Notes: generated from the letters alone by a model not told the origin. Shown: positions 1-10,058, counted from the stretch's first letter. The stretch: 64,000 bases of DNA from Nocardia vermiculata NBRC 100427 (GCF_001613265.1 NZ_BDCA01000033.1:1-64000), one strand, 5' to 3'. Program-made: numbers and translations.

Positions 1-32
1 GCCGCCCGGTGCGGCAGGCATGTGTCGATCGG

Positions 33-46
33 CCGGGCTCGCCCGG
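33..46 (-). terminator. possible weak terminator hairpin after the acyl-CoA synthetase gene
   Basis: CCGGGC and GCCCGG form a short perfect stem 3 nt past the stop codon of the minus-strand acyl-CoA synthetase gene. No T-tract follows on the minus strand, so this could equally be a chance GC hairpin. Confidence 0.25.
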
Positions 47-48
47 GT

Positions 49-1701
49 TCAGCCGCCCGCGTAGGTCCGGATCACCTCGGCCCGCTTCACCTTCCCGGTG
101 GCGTTACGGGGTAGCACCTCGGTAGTGATCACCCACTTCGACGGCACCTTGTACCGAGCGATGCGCTCGGCGACGAAGGAGCTGAGCTCGGGCTCGGTGA
201 CCGCGGCCGGGTCGGAGACGACGACGATCGCGCACACCTCCTCCCCCAGATCCGCATGTGCCACGCCGATGACCGCGGATTCACGCACCGCGGGATGTTC
301 ACCCAGCGCGTTCTCCACCTCGATCGGATAGACGTTCTCCCCGCCGCGCAGAATGAGATCCGAACGGCGGCTGCTCACGGTGAGGTGCCCACCCTCCATC
401 GTGCCCAGATCGCCCGTGCGCATCCAGCCGTCCGCGCCGATCGCGGCGGCCGTGGCCTCCGGATTGTTCCAATAGCCGAGCATCACGAGCGGACCACGCA
501 GGCAGATTTCGCCTTCGGTCCCGTCGGGCAGCGACCGTCCCTGTTCGTCGCGGATCTCGACGCTCATCGTCGCGATCGGAGTGCCGGCGGAATCGGGTCG
601 CTGTTCCAGATCCGCCGCCGTCGCAAACGTTGCGGCAGTGGAGGATTCGGTGAGGCCGTAGGAGGTCCCCAGGGAGCGGGCGGCCACCGGAAGGGAGCGG
701 CGCAGGCGTTGTTTGAACGACGCGCTCGACGGAGCGCTGTTGACCGAGACCGTCTGCAGTGAGGACAGGTCGTATCCCGACAGGTCCCCGTGCTCCAGCA
801 GGCGGTGCAGCATGGTCGGCACGGCACCCCAGTTGGTGACCCGCTCGGTCTCGATGAGCCGCAGCACCCGGTCGATGTCGAAGCGGCCGGTGTTGATCAC
901 GGCGGTCTCGCCGAAGGCGAGGCGGGGAACGGCGAGATTGTGCAGCGCCGCGATGTGGAACAACGGTGTGGCCAGCAGGAACCGGCGAACACCCGGTGCG
1001 TGCCCCAGGGCCGCGGCGACCGCATCGTTCAACCGATAGAAGTCGACGGCGGCGATCATGTTCCGATGCGAGTGCAGGGCACCCTTCGGCCGGCCCGTGG
1101 TGCCGCTGGTGTAGAGAATGACCGCCGGATCGTCCTCGTCGGTGTCGTAGGCCGGCAGGGCCGACCCGGGCGCCGCCGTGGCCAGTCGCGCAATGTCGTC
1201 TTCGATCGAGAGCACCGGAACCGCGACCTCGCCGAGCAGGGCTCGGCGCGGCGCGTCGGCGACCACCAGGCGCGGCGTCGAATGCTCCATGCCATAGGCT
1301 ATTTCGCGCGCGGACCACATCGAGTTCATCCCCACGGTGATCGCGCCCAGCGCGGTCGCCGCCCAGAACGTGAGGATCCATTCCGCGTTGTTGGCCGACA
1401 GGATCGCGACCCTGTCGCCCTTGCCGATTCCGAAGTCCTCGCGCAGCGCCCGGCTCAGGGAGGCCACCCGATCCAGATGTTCGGCGTACGTGAGCCTGGT
1501 GCCGCCGCCGACGAGGTATTCCGCATCCCCGTGCGCCGCCGACTCCGCGAGCAGCTGCTGCAGCGCGCGTTTACGGTGCTTGAACACCGGCATCGGCACA
1601 CCGTTGACGAGCTCTTCGGTGATCTCGAAATCGGCGCCCGGCGCGGTGAGAGACGCAGTCACTTCCGCGCGCGATTTCCCCGGCACTGGTTGACCCGACA
1701 T
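49..1701 (-). CDS. acyl-CoA synthetase (AMP-dependent ligase, FadD-like)
   Basis: 550-residue ANL-superfamily ligase that should activate a carboxylic acid to its acyl-CoA through an acyl-AMP intermediate. The ATP-binding loop YTSGTTGRPKG lies at residues 197-207, followed by YGLTESS and TGDLG motifs. The C-terminal adenylation lysine is in RNATGK (about residue 537). Length and motif order are normal for a long-chain or aromatic acid ligase. It is the last gene of a minus-strand run thiolase-SDR-ligase, 59 bp after the SDR, so it probably feeds substrate into the same beta-oxidation-like pathway. The acid substrate cannot be read from the sequence. Confidence 0.93.
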   Translation of the reverse strand: MSGQPVPGKSRAEVTASLTAPGADFEITEELVNGVPMPVFKHRKRALQQLLAESAAHGDAEYLVGGGTRLTYAEHLDRVASLSRALREDFGIGKGDRVAILSANNAEWILTFWAATALGAITVGMNSMWSAREIAYGMEHSTPRLVVADAPRRALLGEVAVPVLSIEDDIARLATAAPGSALPAYDTDEDDPAVILYTSGTTGRPKGALHSHRNMIAAVDFYRLNDAVAAALGHAPGVRRFLLATPLFHIAALHNLAVPRLAFGETAVINTGRFDIDRVLRLIETERVTNWGAVPTMLHRLLEHGDLSGYDLSSLQTVSVNSAPSSASFKQRLRRSLPVAARSLGTSYGLTESSTAATFATAADLEQRPDSAGTPIATMSVEIRDEQGRSLPDGTEGEICLRGPLVMLGYWNNPEATAAAIGADGWMRTGDLGTMEGGHLTVSSRRSDLILRGGENVYPIEVENALGEHPAVRESAVIGVAHADLGEEVCAIVVVSDPAAVTEPELSSFVAERIARYKVPSKWVITTEVLPRNATGKVKRAEVIRTYAGG

Positions 1702-1760
1702 TGCTTACCTTCCTCGGCACCGCCCTCGTGGGCGGTGAACCTGTTACTTCCGCCGGACAC

Positions 1761-2579
1761 TCAACGAATCGTCAGCTGACCGCCATCGATATTCCAGGAC
1801 TGTCCGGTTATCCAGCCGGCCTGCTCACTGGCCAGGAATACGGCCGCCCAGGCTACTTCCTGCGCCCGGCCGATGCGCCGCAACGGCACGTTCGCCTCCA
1901 CGTAGCGCTGCCACATCTGCGGTGTCAGATCCGACAGCCGGCTGGTCCCGGTCACTCCCGGGCACAACGCGTTGACCCGGATTCCGGCCGGGCCCAATTC
2001 CTTTGCCATCGATGAGGTCAGCGACTGGACGGCTGCCTTCGACGCCGCGTAGGCGGCGGTATTCGGACCGCTCAACTTGCCCGCCAGCGAGGACATGTTG
2101 ACGATGCTGCCCGGCCCGCCGCGCTCGACCATGGTGCGGGCGAAGGCACGGCTCACCAGGAAGGTCCCGCGCAGGTTCACCTTCAGCACCGTGTCCCAGA
2201 CGTCGACGTCCAGTTCGAGCACCGGTACCCGGTCGCCGGCTCGTGCCGCGGCGGCGTTGTTCACGACGATGTCGACGTGCCCGTATTCCGCGAGCACCGC
2301 CTCGACGAGTTCGTCCACCGCCGCCTCGTCGGACACATCGCAGACGTGCGCACTCGCCCGCCGGCCCAGGGCACGGATCTCCTCGGCCACCGAGTCGATA
2401 TCGCGCCAACCGCAGGCACGTTCGTCGTCGGTGTAACGATCGGGAGTCCGTCCGGTGCCGGTCACCACGACATCACATCCCGCGCGGGCCAGCGCCACGG
2501 CCGTCTCGCGGCCGATGGAGCGCATCCGGCCGGCGCCGGTGACCACGGCGACCGCACCCTCGAATCCGGTGAGCTGCAC
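1761..2579 (-). CDS. SDR family oxidoreductase
   Basis: 272-residue classical short-chain dehydrogenase. The coenzyme loop TGAGRMRSIG is near the N-terminus, NNAAA comes mid-protein, and the catalytic Y-x-x-x-K is in AAYAASKAAV. The C-terminal IDGGQ is typical. A charged insertion (RTPDRYTDDERACGWRDID) follows the second beta strand, which is longer than in standard family members. I chose the GTG at 2579 because it starts just before the Rossmann motif and sits 4 bp past the thiolase stop. The open frame continues upstream only as thiolase shadow. By context it acts as a hydroxyacyl-CoA or alcohol dehydrogenase in the same operon. Confidence 0.9.
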   Translation of the reverse strand: MQLTGFEGAVAVVTGAGRMRSIGRETAVALARAGCDVVVTGTGRTPDRYTDDERACGWRDIDSVAEEIRALGRRASAHVCDVSDEAAVDELVEAVLAEYGHVDIVVNNAAAARAGDRVPVLELDVDVWDTVLKVNLRGTFLVSRAFARTMVERGGPGSIVNMSSLAGKLSGPNTAAYAASKAAVQSLTSSMAKELGPAGIRVNALCPGVTGTSRLSDLTPQMWQRYVEANVPLRRIGRAQEVAWAAVFLASEQAGWITGQSWNIDGGQLTIR

Positions 2580-2583
2580 AGGA

Positions 2584-3801
<1,218 letters not shown>

Positions 3802-3804
3802 TCA

Positions 3805-3824
3805 TACCAATCAAGCGCTTGGTA
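3805..3824. promoter_or_regulatory. candidate TetR-family operator before the thiolase operon
   Basis: TACCAA and TTGGTA form 6-bp arms around an 8-bp centre, and the centre itself extends the perfect palindrome CAAGCGCTTG (3812-3821). The core ATCAAGCGCTTGGT fits the pattern AnCAAGnnCTTGnT that I recall for the KstR2 regulator of cholesterol ring catabolism. It lies about 75-90 bp upstream of the thiolase start. Confidence 0.6.
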
Positions 3825-3828
3825 AGAT

Positions 3829-4590
3829 TCAGTCGAACCAATTCCACTGCCACGGCGTGATCGCGCGCAGCGGCCCCTCGAAGACCACGGATTCGACGCC
3901 ACCGGTATCGACGGCGTCGGCGCGCGCCCGATCGCGGGCAGCGAGGTCGACCACGAATTCCAGCGGATCGACCTCGAGATAGATCAACTGCAACCGCCAC
4001 TGCGGCAGATTCTCCCGGTCCACCCCGGCGATCTGCAGCCGCTCACTGCGAAACGTCCATCCGCCGACCGCGCCGGCAGCTTCGAGCAGTTGCGGCATCC
4101 GCACCCGGTCGTACCAGCGATCGACCGCTTCGGTGGCGACGGATTCGGGTTCGAGCAGTTCACATATTCGTACATGGACGCCACGCATCGGACGGAACGG
4201 TAAGGCCGCCAACGATATCTGCGTACGATCACTCATCCGGCCGCGCACGGGCCGGTAGAACCCGGTGACCGAGCGCTGCGTCCATTGCCGTTCGGGCCTG
4301 CGGCCCTGATCCAGGGTCGACCGGCCCAGTGCCTTCCACTCGCGCTCACTGTCGTCGACCGGTTTGTCGAACCAGTACATCGCCATGTAGTGGAAGTCCC
4401 GCATCACCGGGTCGTTTCTGGTGCTGACCTCCGCACAGTCCGGAGACAGCACCCACCTGTCGCCGTAGACGACTCCCTGCAGGGCAAGGTTTTCGGGTCG
4501 ATGATCGAGCATGTGCCACTCGTTGTAGGCGACATGTTTGTCGGGGTTGGTGATCTGCGGGAACGAGAAGAAGGCACGCTTGGCAGTCAT
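3829..4590 (-). CDS. conserved hypothetical protein of a catabolic operon (possible dimeric alpha/beta-barrel)
   Basis: 253 residues with no signal peptide or membrane segment. The N-terminal part (FFSFPQITNPDKHVAYNEWHMLDHRPENL) resembles EthD/dimeric alpha-beta barrel proteins, and a similar pattern in the second half (WYDRVRMPQLLEAAGAVGGW) suggests two repeats of that fold. I do not recognise a named enzyme. It sits 52 bp after the TetR gene and before the thiolase promoter. It could be a small catabolic enzyme or binding protein of the same pathway. Confidence 0.75.
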   Translation of the reverse strand: MTAKRAFFSFPQITNPDKHVAYNEWHMLDHRPENLALQGVVYGDRWVLSPDCAEVSTRNDPVMRDFHYMAMYWFDKPVDDSEREWKALGRSTLDQGRRPERQWTQRSVTGFYRPVRGRMSDRTQISLAALPFRPMRGVHVRICELLEPESVATEAVDRWYDRVRMPQLLEAAGAVGGWTFRSERLQIAGVDRENLPQWRLQLIYLEVDPLEFVVDLAARDRARADAVDTGGVESVVFEGPLRAITPWQWNWFD

Positions 4591-4642
4591 GGGTGTTGGT
4601 CCTTCCCGGTGACACGACGAGCACCGGCGATTCCGGAATCCG

Positions 4643-5293
4643 TTACTTGTAGTCGGCGAGGACGAGCCCGGTGACGTCCTCCACGTTGCGCAGCGCCTCC
4701 GCGAAGCCGATCCGCCCCGAGGTCCACGAGGTCAATGCGGTGAGCATGGTCCCGCCGATAGCCAGTGCGGCGACCCGAGCCCGCTCGGGCGGCACCCCGT
4801 CCATCAGTTCGAGCAGCGCCACCCGGTTGGCGGCGGCACGCTGGTCCAGCGTCTCGATGACGTATTCGTCCGTCGAGGAGTACAATTCGATTTCCAGACG
4901 GGCGAAGTTCGGTCTACGCCGGAATGCTCGCATCTCCCGCCGCTGCACATCGAGCACCCGCTCGTACACGCTGCGGCCGTCCGCACCGCGGGGTGCGGCA
5001 CGTTCACTGCCCAGCTTCTCCAACAGCCGGTTGTTCCAGCCCTGCATGGCCGCCGCAAGCAGTTGCTGTTTGGCCGGAAAGTAGCGGTACAGCGTGCCCA
5101 GCGCTACCCCGGAACGTTTGGAGACGTCCCTCATCTTGATGCGATCGGGTTCCATTTCCCCGAGCATCTCGATCACGGCATCGGACAACCGGCGGCGCCG
5201 CTCGAGCTGGTTCGCCGTCATCGATTCGACGCTCATCGGCACTTCGGCGCCGGAGGGCACGGTACCGACGACCACGCCTGCCCCGGCGATCAC
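4643..5293 (-). CDS. TetR family transcriptional regulator
   Basis: TetR repressor with the N-terminal helix-turn-helix in MRDVSKRSGVALGTLYRYFPAKQQL and a ligand-binding C-terminal half. The start is uncertain. GTG at 5293 overlaps the stop of the upstream amidohydrolase by 4 bp (GTGA), giving 216 residues, while ATG at 5236 gives a more usual 197-residue protein. It lies inside the catabolic operon and probably controls it through the palindromes at 3805-3824 or 6206-6218. Confidence 0.88.
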   Translation of the reverse strand: MIAGAGVVVGTVPSGAEVPMSVESMTANQLERRRRLSDAVIEMLGEMEPDRIKMRDVSKRSGVALGTLYRYFPAKQQLLAAAMQGWNNRLLEKLGSERAAPRGADGRSVYERVLDVQRREMRAFRRRPNFARLEIELYSSTDEYVIETLDQRAAANRVALLELMDGVPPERARVAALAIGGTMLTALTSWTSGRIGFAEALRNVEDVTGLVLADYK

Positions 5294-6201
5294 TGCGCCC
5301 GCTCCCCCGGGAGCTTCAGCACCCGGCGCGCGTTCTCGTGCAGGAACTGCGGCCACACCTCGGCACGGAACGGCACCTGCGGTAATTCGTCCACAATGCG
5401 TTCCAGCGAGAGCCCTGCCGGAAAGTACCCGGCATAGATGATCTTGTGTGCCCCACGGGTATTGGCGTAGTCGACGATCGCGCGGGGATAGTGTTTCGGC
5501 GCGAATGCCGAGGTCGAGTAGTACAGGTTCGGCCATTTGATCATGAGTTTGACCGCCAGATCCTGCCACGGCTCGCACCCGTGCCTGGTGACGAAGACCA
5601 GATCGGGGAAGTCGAACATCACATCGTCGATGAGTTCGACGTGCTGAACGGCCGCCCGCACCCGGGGCCCCGGAATGCCCGCACAGGCGAAGATCGGGAT
5701 GTCGAGCTCCACGCATTTGGCGTAGATCGGGTACATCTGTGCCGCGTTGAGCGCCACCTGCGGGAAGGTTCCCGCCGCGAAGGAACTCACCGAGCGGATG
5801 CCGAACTCCTCGAACTCGGCCTGCATCCGCCACAGTGTGCCCATGATGTCGTTGGGATCGACGGCCGAGCCCTGCGGCACGAATCGATCCGGATGCCGCT
5901 GTACCGCGCGACGCCCGGATTCCGTTGCGACGCTGACCATCCCCATGGCTATCCCGTTGCGGTCCATCGCACGCAGCGTGACCGCCACCGGATCGTCGGT
6001 CGGGAGATCCCGGGGCACGCCTTTGAACATGTACTCCGCGGGAAAGGAGAATTCCTCCCGGCTCTCCCGGTCCTTCGTCTGCCGGGTGATGAAGTCGTAC
6101 TGGTCGTTGCCCGATTCACGAAAACCTATGTGTGTGTCGATGATCGGCTGCTGGGCCGGGTGCGCCGGCCCCGCCTGTGGTGACATCTGCATTCGCCCCA
6201 C
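5290..6201 (-). CDS. amidohydrolase family 2 protein
   Basis: 303-residue TIM-barrel metal-dependent hydrolase of the ACMSD/amidohydrolase-2 type. The metal-site motif near the N-terminus is DTHIGF rather than the usual D-x-H-x-H, so the second histidine is missing. HENARRVL at the C-terminus is the classical family signature. It would hydrolyse or decarboxylate a small acid. First gene of the minus-strand operon. GTG at 6201 is the furthest start; ATG at 6192 or 6186 are alternatives, and no good ribosome site precedes any of them. Confidence 0.85.
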   Translation of the reverse strand: MGRMQMSPQAGPAHPAQQPIIDTHIGFRESGNDQYDFITRQTKDRESREEFSFPAEYMFKGVPRDLPTDDPVAVTLRAMDRNGIAMGMVSVATESGRRAVQRHPDRFVPQGSAVDPNDIMGTLWRMQAEFEEFGIRSVSSFAAGTFPQVALNAAQMYPIYAKCVELDIPIFACAGIPGPRVRAAVQHVELIDDVMFDFPDLVFVTRHGCEPWQDLAVKLMIKWPNLYYSTSAFAPKHYPRAIVDYANTRGAHKIIYAGYFPAGLSLERIVDELPQVPFRAEVWPQFLHENARRVLKLPGERAQ

Positions 6202-6205
6202 TTTT

Positions 6206-6218
6206 AGAATCAGGTTCT
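6206..6218. promoter_or_regulatory. candidate operator before the amidohydrolase-TetR operon
   Basis: AGAA and TTCT flank a 5-bp centre immediately upstream of the first start codon. Read on the minus strand it is AGAACCTGATTCT, a shape common for TetR regulators of lipid catabolism. Its position would let a repressor block transcription start. Confidence 0.4.
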
Positions 6219-6412
6219 TATCTATACCAACGGAACGTACCTGAGCACCGTGGATTTTGTCTCAGCCCTCCGAGAGAAAAAAGAACCGTGTTCTAGCTCG
6301 CGGATCTGACCAGGCCGAACGGGCCGGCCCGAGGTCGACCCGGATTCCGGTCAGTGGAAACAGCGGCTTGCGCGACGGTGTTGCCTCCAGCGGCTCGGCA
6401 CCGGAAGCGGAT

Positions 6413-7276
6413 TCAGCCGTCGACCGAGCGGATGGCGTCGGTCACCGCGGCCAGTGCCATCAGCCGCACCACATCGACGTGGGTATCGAGCTCGCCGGTC
6501 GCGGCGGCGATGAAACCGTCGCCGTCGAACCGGGTGTGCGGCGGGGTGAGCGCCCGGGACAGGCCGTCGTGCGCGCCCTGCGCGACGATCCGGCAGGACG
6601 GTTTGTCCAAGCGGGCGTTGGTGACGACCGCACCGATCGTGGTGTGGGTGCGGTCTTCGTCGAATTCGAAAGGCTGCCGGAGCATCTCGACGGCGTCGAG
6701 GGATATGCCGGTACCGCCGTGATCGATGTCGCCGAATGCGTTGACAACGCACAGCGCGCCCACGACCAGCTCTCCGAGACGGCGTTGCGCGTATACCAGC
6801 CCACCCGGCCGCCGCCCCTGCGGTCCGCGCCACTGGGCAATGTAGGCCCCGGTGCCGGCTCCGATCCGGCCGGACAGCACCTGGTCGTCGGAGACCGCGC
6901 GGGCCGCGGCATAGCCGGCTTCGGCAGTGGGCCGCGCGGCCGGATCCCCGGCAGCGAGATCGAACAGGGCCAGCGTCGGGACGATCGGAACGCGACCGGC
7001 AGGTGTCGGCACCCCGCGGCCCTGTTCCTCCAGATATCGCATTACGCCGTCGGCGGCCGCCAAGCCGAATGCGGAACCGCCGGTCAATACGACGGCATCG
7101 ACGGCGACCACGGATTTGTCCGGCGCCAGTGCGTCCAGTTCTCTCGACGCCGGAGCACCGCCACGCACCTCACAGGAGGCGACACTTCCCTGCGGCAGCT
7201 CCAGCACCGTGCAGCCGGTCCGCCCTACCGAGTCGGTCCAATGCCCCACGCGCACACCGGATATCCCGAAATTCAC
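6413..7276 (-). CDS. P1 family peptidase (DmpA/L-aminopeptidase-like)
   Basis: 287-residue member of the DmpA N-terminal-nucleophile hydrolase fold. The family matures by self-cleavage in front of a Ser or Thr. Here TTIGAVVTNARLDK at about residues 215-228 supplies the nucleophile region, and GGSAFGLAAADGV lies in the amino-terminal half. Members cleave N-terminal amino acids or short peptides and amides. It follows the SnoaL-like gene on the same strand after 210 bp of non-coding DNA, so it may have its own promoter. Confidence 0.88.
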   Translation of the reverse strand: MNFGISGVRVGHWTDSVGRTGCTVLELPQGSVASCEVRGGAPASRELDALAPDKSVVAVDAVVLTGGSAFGLAAADGVMRYLEEQGRGVPTPAGRVPIVPTLALFDLAAGDPAARPTAEAGYAAARAVSDDQVLSGRIGAGTGAYIAQWRGPQGRRPGGLVYAQRRLGELVVGALCVVNAFGDIDHGGTGISLDAVEMLRQPFEFDEDRTHTTIGAVVTNARLDKPSCRIVAQGAHDGLSRALTPPHTRFDGDGFIAAATGELDTHVDVVRLMALAAVTDAIRSVDG

Positions 7277-7486
7277 CGCATCCGCCCTCCCGCTCGCACC
7301 CCCGAGGGAGCGCGAGAAGCATCGTCTCCGAAACGCACTGCACTCCGATCATCTCACCACCGGCCGAGCACGCACGACAAGCGCCGGACAATCGGTCCGC
7401 ATGTGGGTCCGACGACGATTCGCGACACGGGCCCGCCCGGCCCCGCACACTCCCCCGCGCGGTATCTCGGACCTGTCGGCGCCGGT

Positions 7487-7927
7487 TCAGCCCGGCGTCA
7501 CGATCCGAATGTCACCGACGGTGTGGTGCACCTCGAACAGCAGCTCGGTGATCCGCCAGCCCGCACCGGTCCGGCGCAGCGTGTGCCGGTAGACGCCGAA
7601 GCACTCGTACGGTTCGAATGCCGCCGCGGCCCCGGCGCCGTAGTGATACACCCGGGCCTTGCAGGTCGACTCGGCGCGGTCGCCGTCGACGGAGACGATA
7701 TGAGTGGCGAACAGATGCTGGCTGGGACCACAGCCGTCCAGCATCGATCGAATCATCTGCACGATGGCGGTACGCCCGGTCAGCGGCGCACTGCTCGCCG
7801 TTCCGTACCGGGCCACCGCATCCTCGGCGAACACCTCGTCCAACTGCGCCCAGTCCCGATCGTCGAGAGCGTAGGCGTAGCGATTGACCACATCGGTCAC
7901 CGCCGCATTATCGGGTAGTGCCGTCAT
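7487..7927 (-). CDS. SnoaL-like / NTF2-fold protein
   Basis: 146 residues with the cone-shaped NTF2-like pattern: an N-terminal helix (VTDVVNRYAYALDDRDWAQLDEVF), then AEDAVARY, and a C-terminal sheet ending in WRITELLFEVHHTVGD. Such proteins serve as small isomerases, hydratases or lyases in catabolic and steroid pathways. It lies 28 bp after the Old Yellow Enzyme gene on the same strand, so the two are probably co-transcribed. Confidence 0.82.
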   Translation of the reverse strand: MTALPDNAAVTDVVNRYAYALDDRDWAQLDEVFAEDAVARYGTASSAPLTGRTAIVQMIRSMLDGCGPSQHLFATHIVSVDGDRAESTCKARVYHYGAGAAAAFEPYECFGVYRHTLRRTGAGWRITELLFEVHHTVGDIRIVTPG

Positions 7928-7955
7928 CTGTCACCTCCGGGTCGTGACCACGTGT

Positions 7956-9095
7956 TCAGTACAGTCGGCTCTCGTACTTCTTGCGCTCGTAGGTCGGCAG
8001 CGCCCCGCCGGTCCGAATGGTCTCGGCGATGGCCGGATCGGCCAGGTGCAGCCGGCCGATGGCGACCAGGTCGAATTCCTCTTCGTCGACTCTGCGCAGC
8101 AACCCGCTGAGATCGGCCGGTTCGGGCACACCCGAATCACGCAGAGATTTGGTGAGACCGACACTGCCCACCGCCATACTCGCGGCACCGGTCAGCTTCT
8201 TCGCCCAGCCGGCCAGCGACAGGTCACTGCCGTCGAAAGCGGGGGTGTCGAACCGGCGGATACTGGCATCGAGGACATCGACCCCGGCCTCGACGAGAGC
8301 CCCGAGAACCACACCCAATTCGTCCGGAGTCTCCGCTATCCGGGCACCGTAATCCTGCTGCTTGTGCTGGGAGAAACGGTAGAAGATGGGCAGATCCGGC
8401 CCGATCTCGGCCCGGATCGCCCGCACGACCTCGACCGGGAATCTGGTGCGCCGCACCAGATCACCACCCCAGTCGTCGTCACGCCGGTTGGTCGACTCCC
8501 AGAGGAAGGCATCGAGCAGATAGCCGTGCCCGCCGTGGATGGCGATCCCGTCGAAGCCGGCGTCCACCGCGTTACGCGCCGAACGCACATAGGCCGCGAT
8601 CACCTCGGTGATGTCCTGCTCGGTCATCGCACGGACGGGTGCGCTCGCCCGTTCGATGTAGCGGTCCGGATACACCGTGTGACCGGGGGTACCCCACAGC
8701 CCGGACGGTCGCATCGACACTGCCGGATCCGCATCCACCATCGCGCCCCACAGCGGTCCGACATGCCACAGCTGCGGAATGATCCGACCACCGGCCCGGT
8801 GCACGGTGTCGGTGACATGACGCCAGCCCGCGAGGGCCTGCCCACCGTGCATCCGCGGCACCCGCGGATTGTCCACGGCGGCCGGATGATCGATCGCGAC
8901 ACCCTCGGTGATCACGAGCCCGGTACCACCCTCGGCGCGACGCCGGTAGTAGTCGGCCACATCGGTGCCCGGCACCCCCTCCGGGGAATACGACCGGGTC
9001 ATCGGTGACATGACGATCCGGTTGGGCAGCCTCAGCGATCGGATCTCGAAGGCGGAGAACAGAGCGTTCGAGGTGAGTTCGCGGGTCATGGCCAC
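7956..9095 (-). CDS. NADH:flavin oxidoreductase (Old Yellow Enzyme family)
   Basis: 379-residue FMN TIM-barrel enzyme. RLPNRIVMSPMTRSYSP is the usual N-terminal FMN contact, IHGGHGYLLDAFLWESTNRRDDDWGG is the family signature in the middle, and the C-terminal LVAIGRLHLADP binds FMN phosphate. It reduces the C=C bond of enones or related electrophiles with NAD(P)H. ATG at 9095 or 9089 are equally plausible starts. It faces the SDR at 9238 across tandem palindromes, which suggests shared control. Confidence 0.93.
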   Translation of the reverse strand: MAMTRELTSNALFSAFEIRSLRLPNRIVMSPMTRSYSPEGVPGTDVADYYRRRAEGGTGLVITEGVAIDHPAAVDNPRVPRMHGGQALAGWRHVTDTVHRAGGRIIPQLWHVGPLWGAMVDADPAVSMRPSGLWGTPGHTVYPDRYIERASAPVRAMTEQDITEVIAAYVRSARNAVDAGFDGIAIHGGHGYLLDAFLWESTNRRDDDWGGDLVRRTRFPVEVVRAIRAEIGPDLPIFYRFSQHKQQDYGARIAETPDELGVVLGALVEAGVDVLDASIRRFDTPAFDGSDLSLAGWAKKLTGAASMAVGSVGLTKSLRDSGVPEPADLSGLLRRVDEEEFDLVAIGRLHLADPAIAETIRTGGALPTYERKKYESRLY

Positions 9096-9130
9096 ATCGT
9101 CTCAATCCGGTGCCGCCGAACCAACCGAGG

Positions 9131-9170
9131 TTCCGGTCACCGGAAGTCCGCCCGGTGACCGGAAGTTCCG
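9131..9170. promoter_or_regulatory. tandem palindromic operator between the OYE and SDR genes
   Basis: Two near-identical copies lie side by side: TTCCGGTCACCGGAA (9131-9145, a palindrome) and CCGGTGACCGG (9152-9162) running into CGGAAGTTCCG (9160-9170). They share the repeated word CCGGT-C/G-ACCGGAAGT at a 19-bp spacing. They sit in the 142-bp gap between divergent start codons, where a single dimeric regulator could control both genes. Confidence 0.55.
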
Positions 9171-9237
9171 TTGCGAGGCCGCGGCGGCTCTGCTTCACTT
9201 CCGCTCGTTCGACAGGGTCCGCCGGCAAAGGAGCATC

Positions 9238-10047
9238 ATGCAGACATATGTCGTCACCGGCAGCGCATCGGGAATCGGCGCGGCGACGAAGGCGCGGTTG
9301 GAAGCCGACGGCCATCGGGTCATCGGGATCGACCGGCACCACGCCGACATCACCGCGGACCTCGGTACCCGAACCGGTCGGCGCGCCGCCGTCGCGGCCG
9401 TGCGCGAGCGCGCCGGCGACGCGATCGACGGCGTCGCAGCCGTCGCCGGGCTCTCCCCCTCGTCCGACCGGCCGCCGAGCCTGATGGTCTCGGTGAACTA
9501 CTTCGGCGCGATCGAACTACTCGAGGGGCTGCGCCCACTGCTGGCTGCCGCACACCATCCGGCGGCGGTGTTGATCAGTTCCAACTCCACCACGTGCGCG
9601 CCCCCCTGGCTCACCGAAGTGGCCGATGCCTGCCTGGCCGGCGACGAAGAGCACGCGTGCACCGTGGCCGACTCGCTCGACAATCCGATGGGCACCACCA
9701 CCTATCCGGCGACCAAGGCTGCCCTGGCCTTCTATACCCGGACTCGCTCCGCCGACTACATCACCGACGGAATTCGGCTCAACGCGGTGGCACCGGGAGT
9801 CATCGACACCCCGATGAGCCGCGGCTCCGGTGACGACCCGGCCACCGCGGCGGCGACCCGCAAATACATCGAGTCGATTCCGGCCGCACGAGCCGGACAA
9901 CCGGAGGAAGTCGCCTCCGTCCTGGCGTTCCTGCTCGGGACCGACTCGGCGTACATGATCGGCTCCGTCCTGTTCGTCGACGGCGGCTCCGACGCAGCGA
10001 TTCGAGGTACGGACTGGCCCGCGGCACGAGAAGTACAGCGCAGCTGA
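9238..10047 (+). CDS. SDR family oxidoreductase (3-alpha-hydroxysteroid dehydrogenase-like)
   Basis: 269 residues starting at an ATG with an AAAGGAG ribosome site 5 bases upstream. TGSASGIGAA is the coenzyme loop and Y-P-A-T-K the catalytic pair. The short strand layout with the compact DxHHADI turn and an inserted segment before the active site resembles the 3-alpha-hydroxysteroid dehydrogenase/carbonyl reductase group. The C-terminus has LFVDGGSDA. Divergent from the Old Yellow Enzyme gene; an enone reductase and a hydroxysteroid-type dehydrogenase would make sense together. The substrate is an inference. Confidence 0.9.
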   Translation: MQTYVVTGSASGIGAATKARLEADGHRVIGIDRHHADITADLGTRTGRRAAVAAVRERAGDAIDGVAAVAGLSPSSDRPPSLMVSVNYFGAIELLEGLRPLLAAAHHPAAVLISSNSTTCAPPWLTEVADACLAGDEEHACTVADSLDNPMGTTTYPATKAALAFYTRTRSADYITDGIRLNAVAPGVIDTPMSRGSGDDPATAAATRKYIESIPAARAGQPEEVASVLAFLLGTDSAYMIGSVLFVDGGSDAAIRGTDWPAAREVQRS

Positions 10048-10058
10048 CCGATCCGAGG

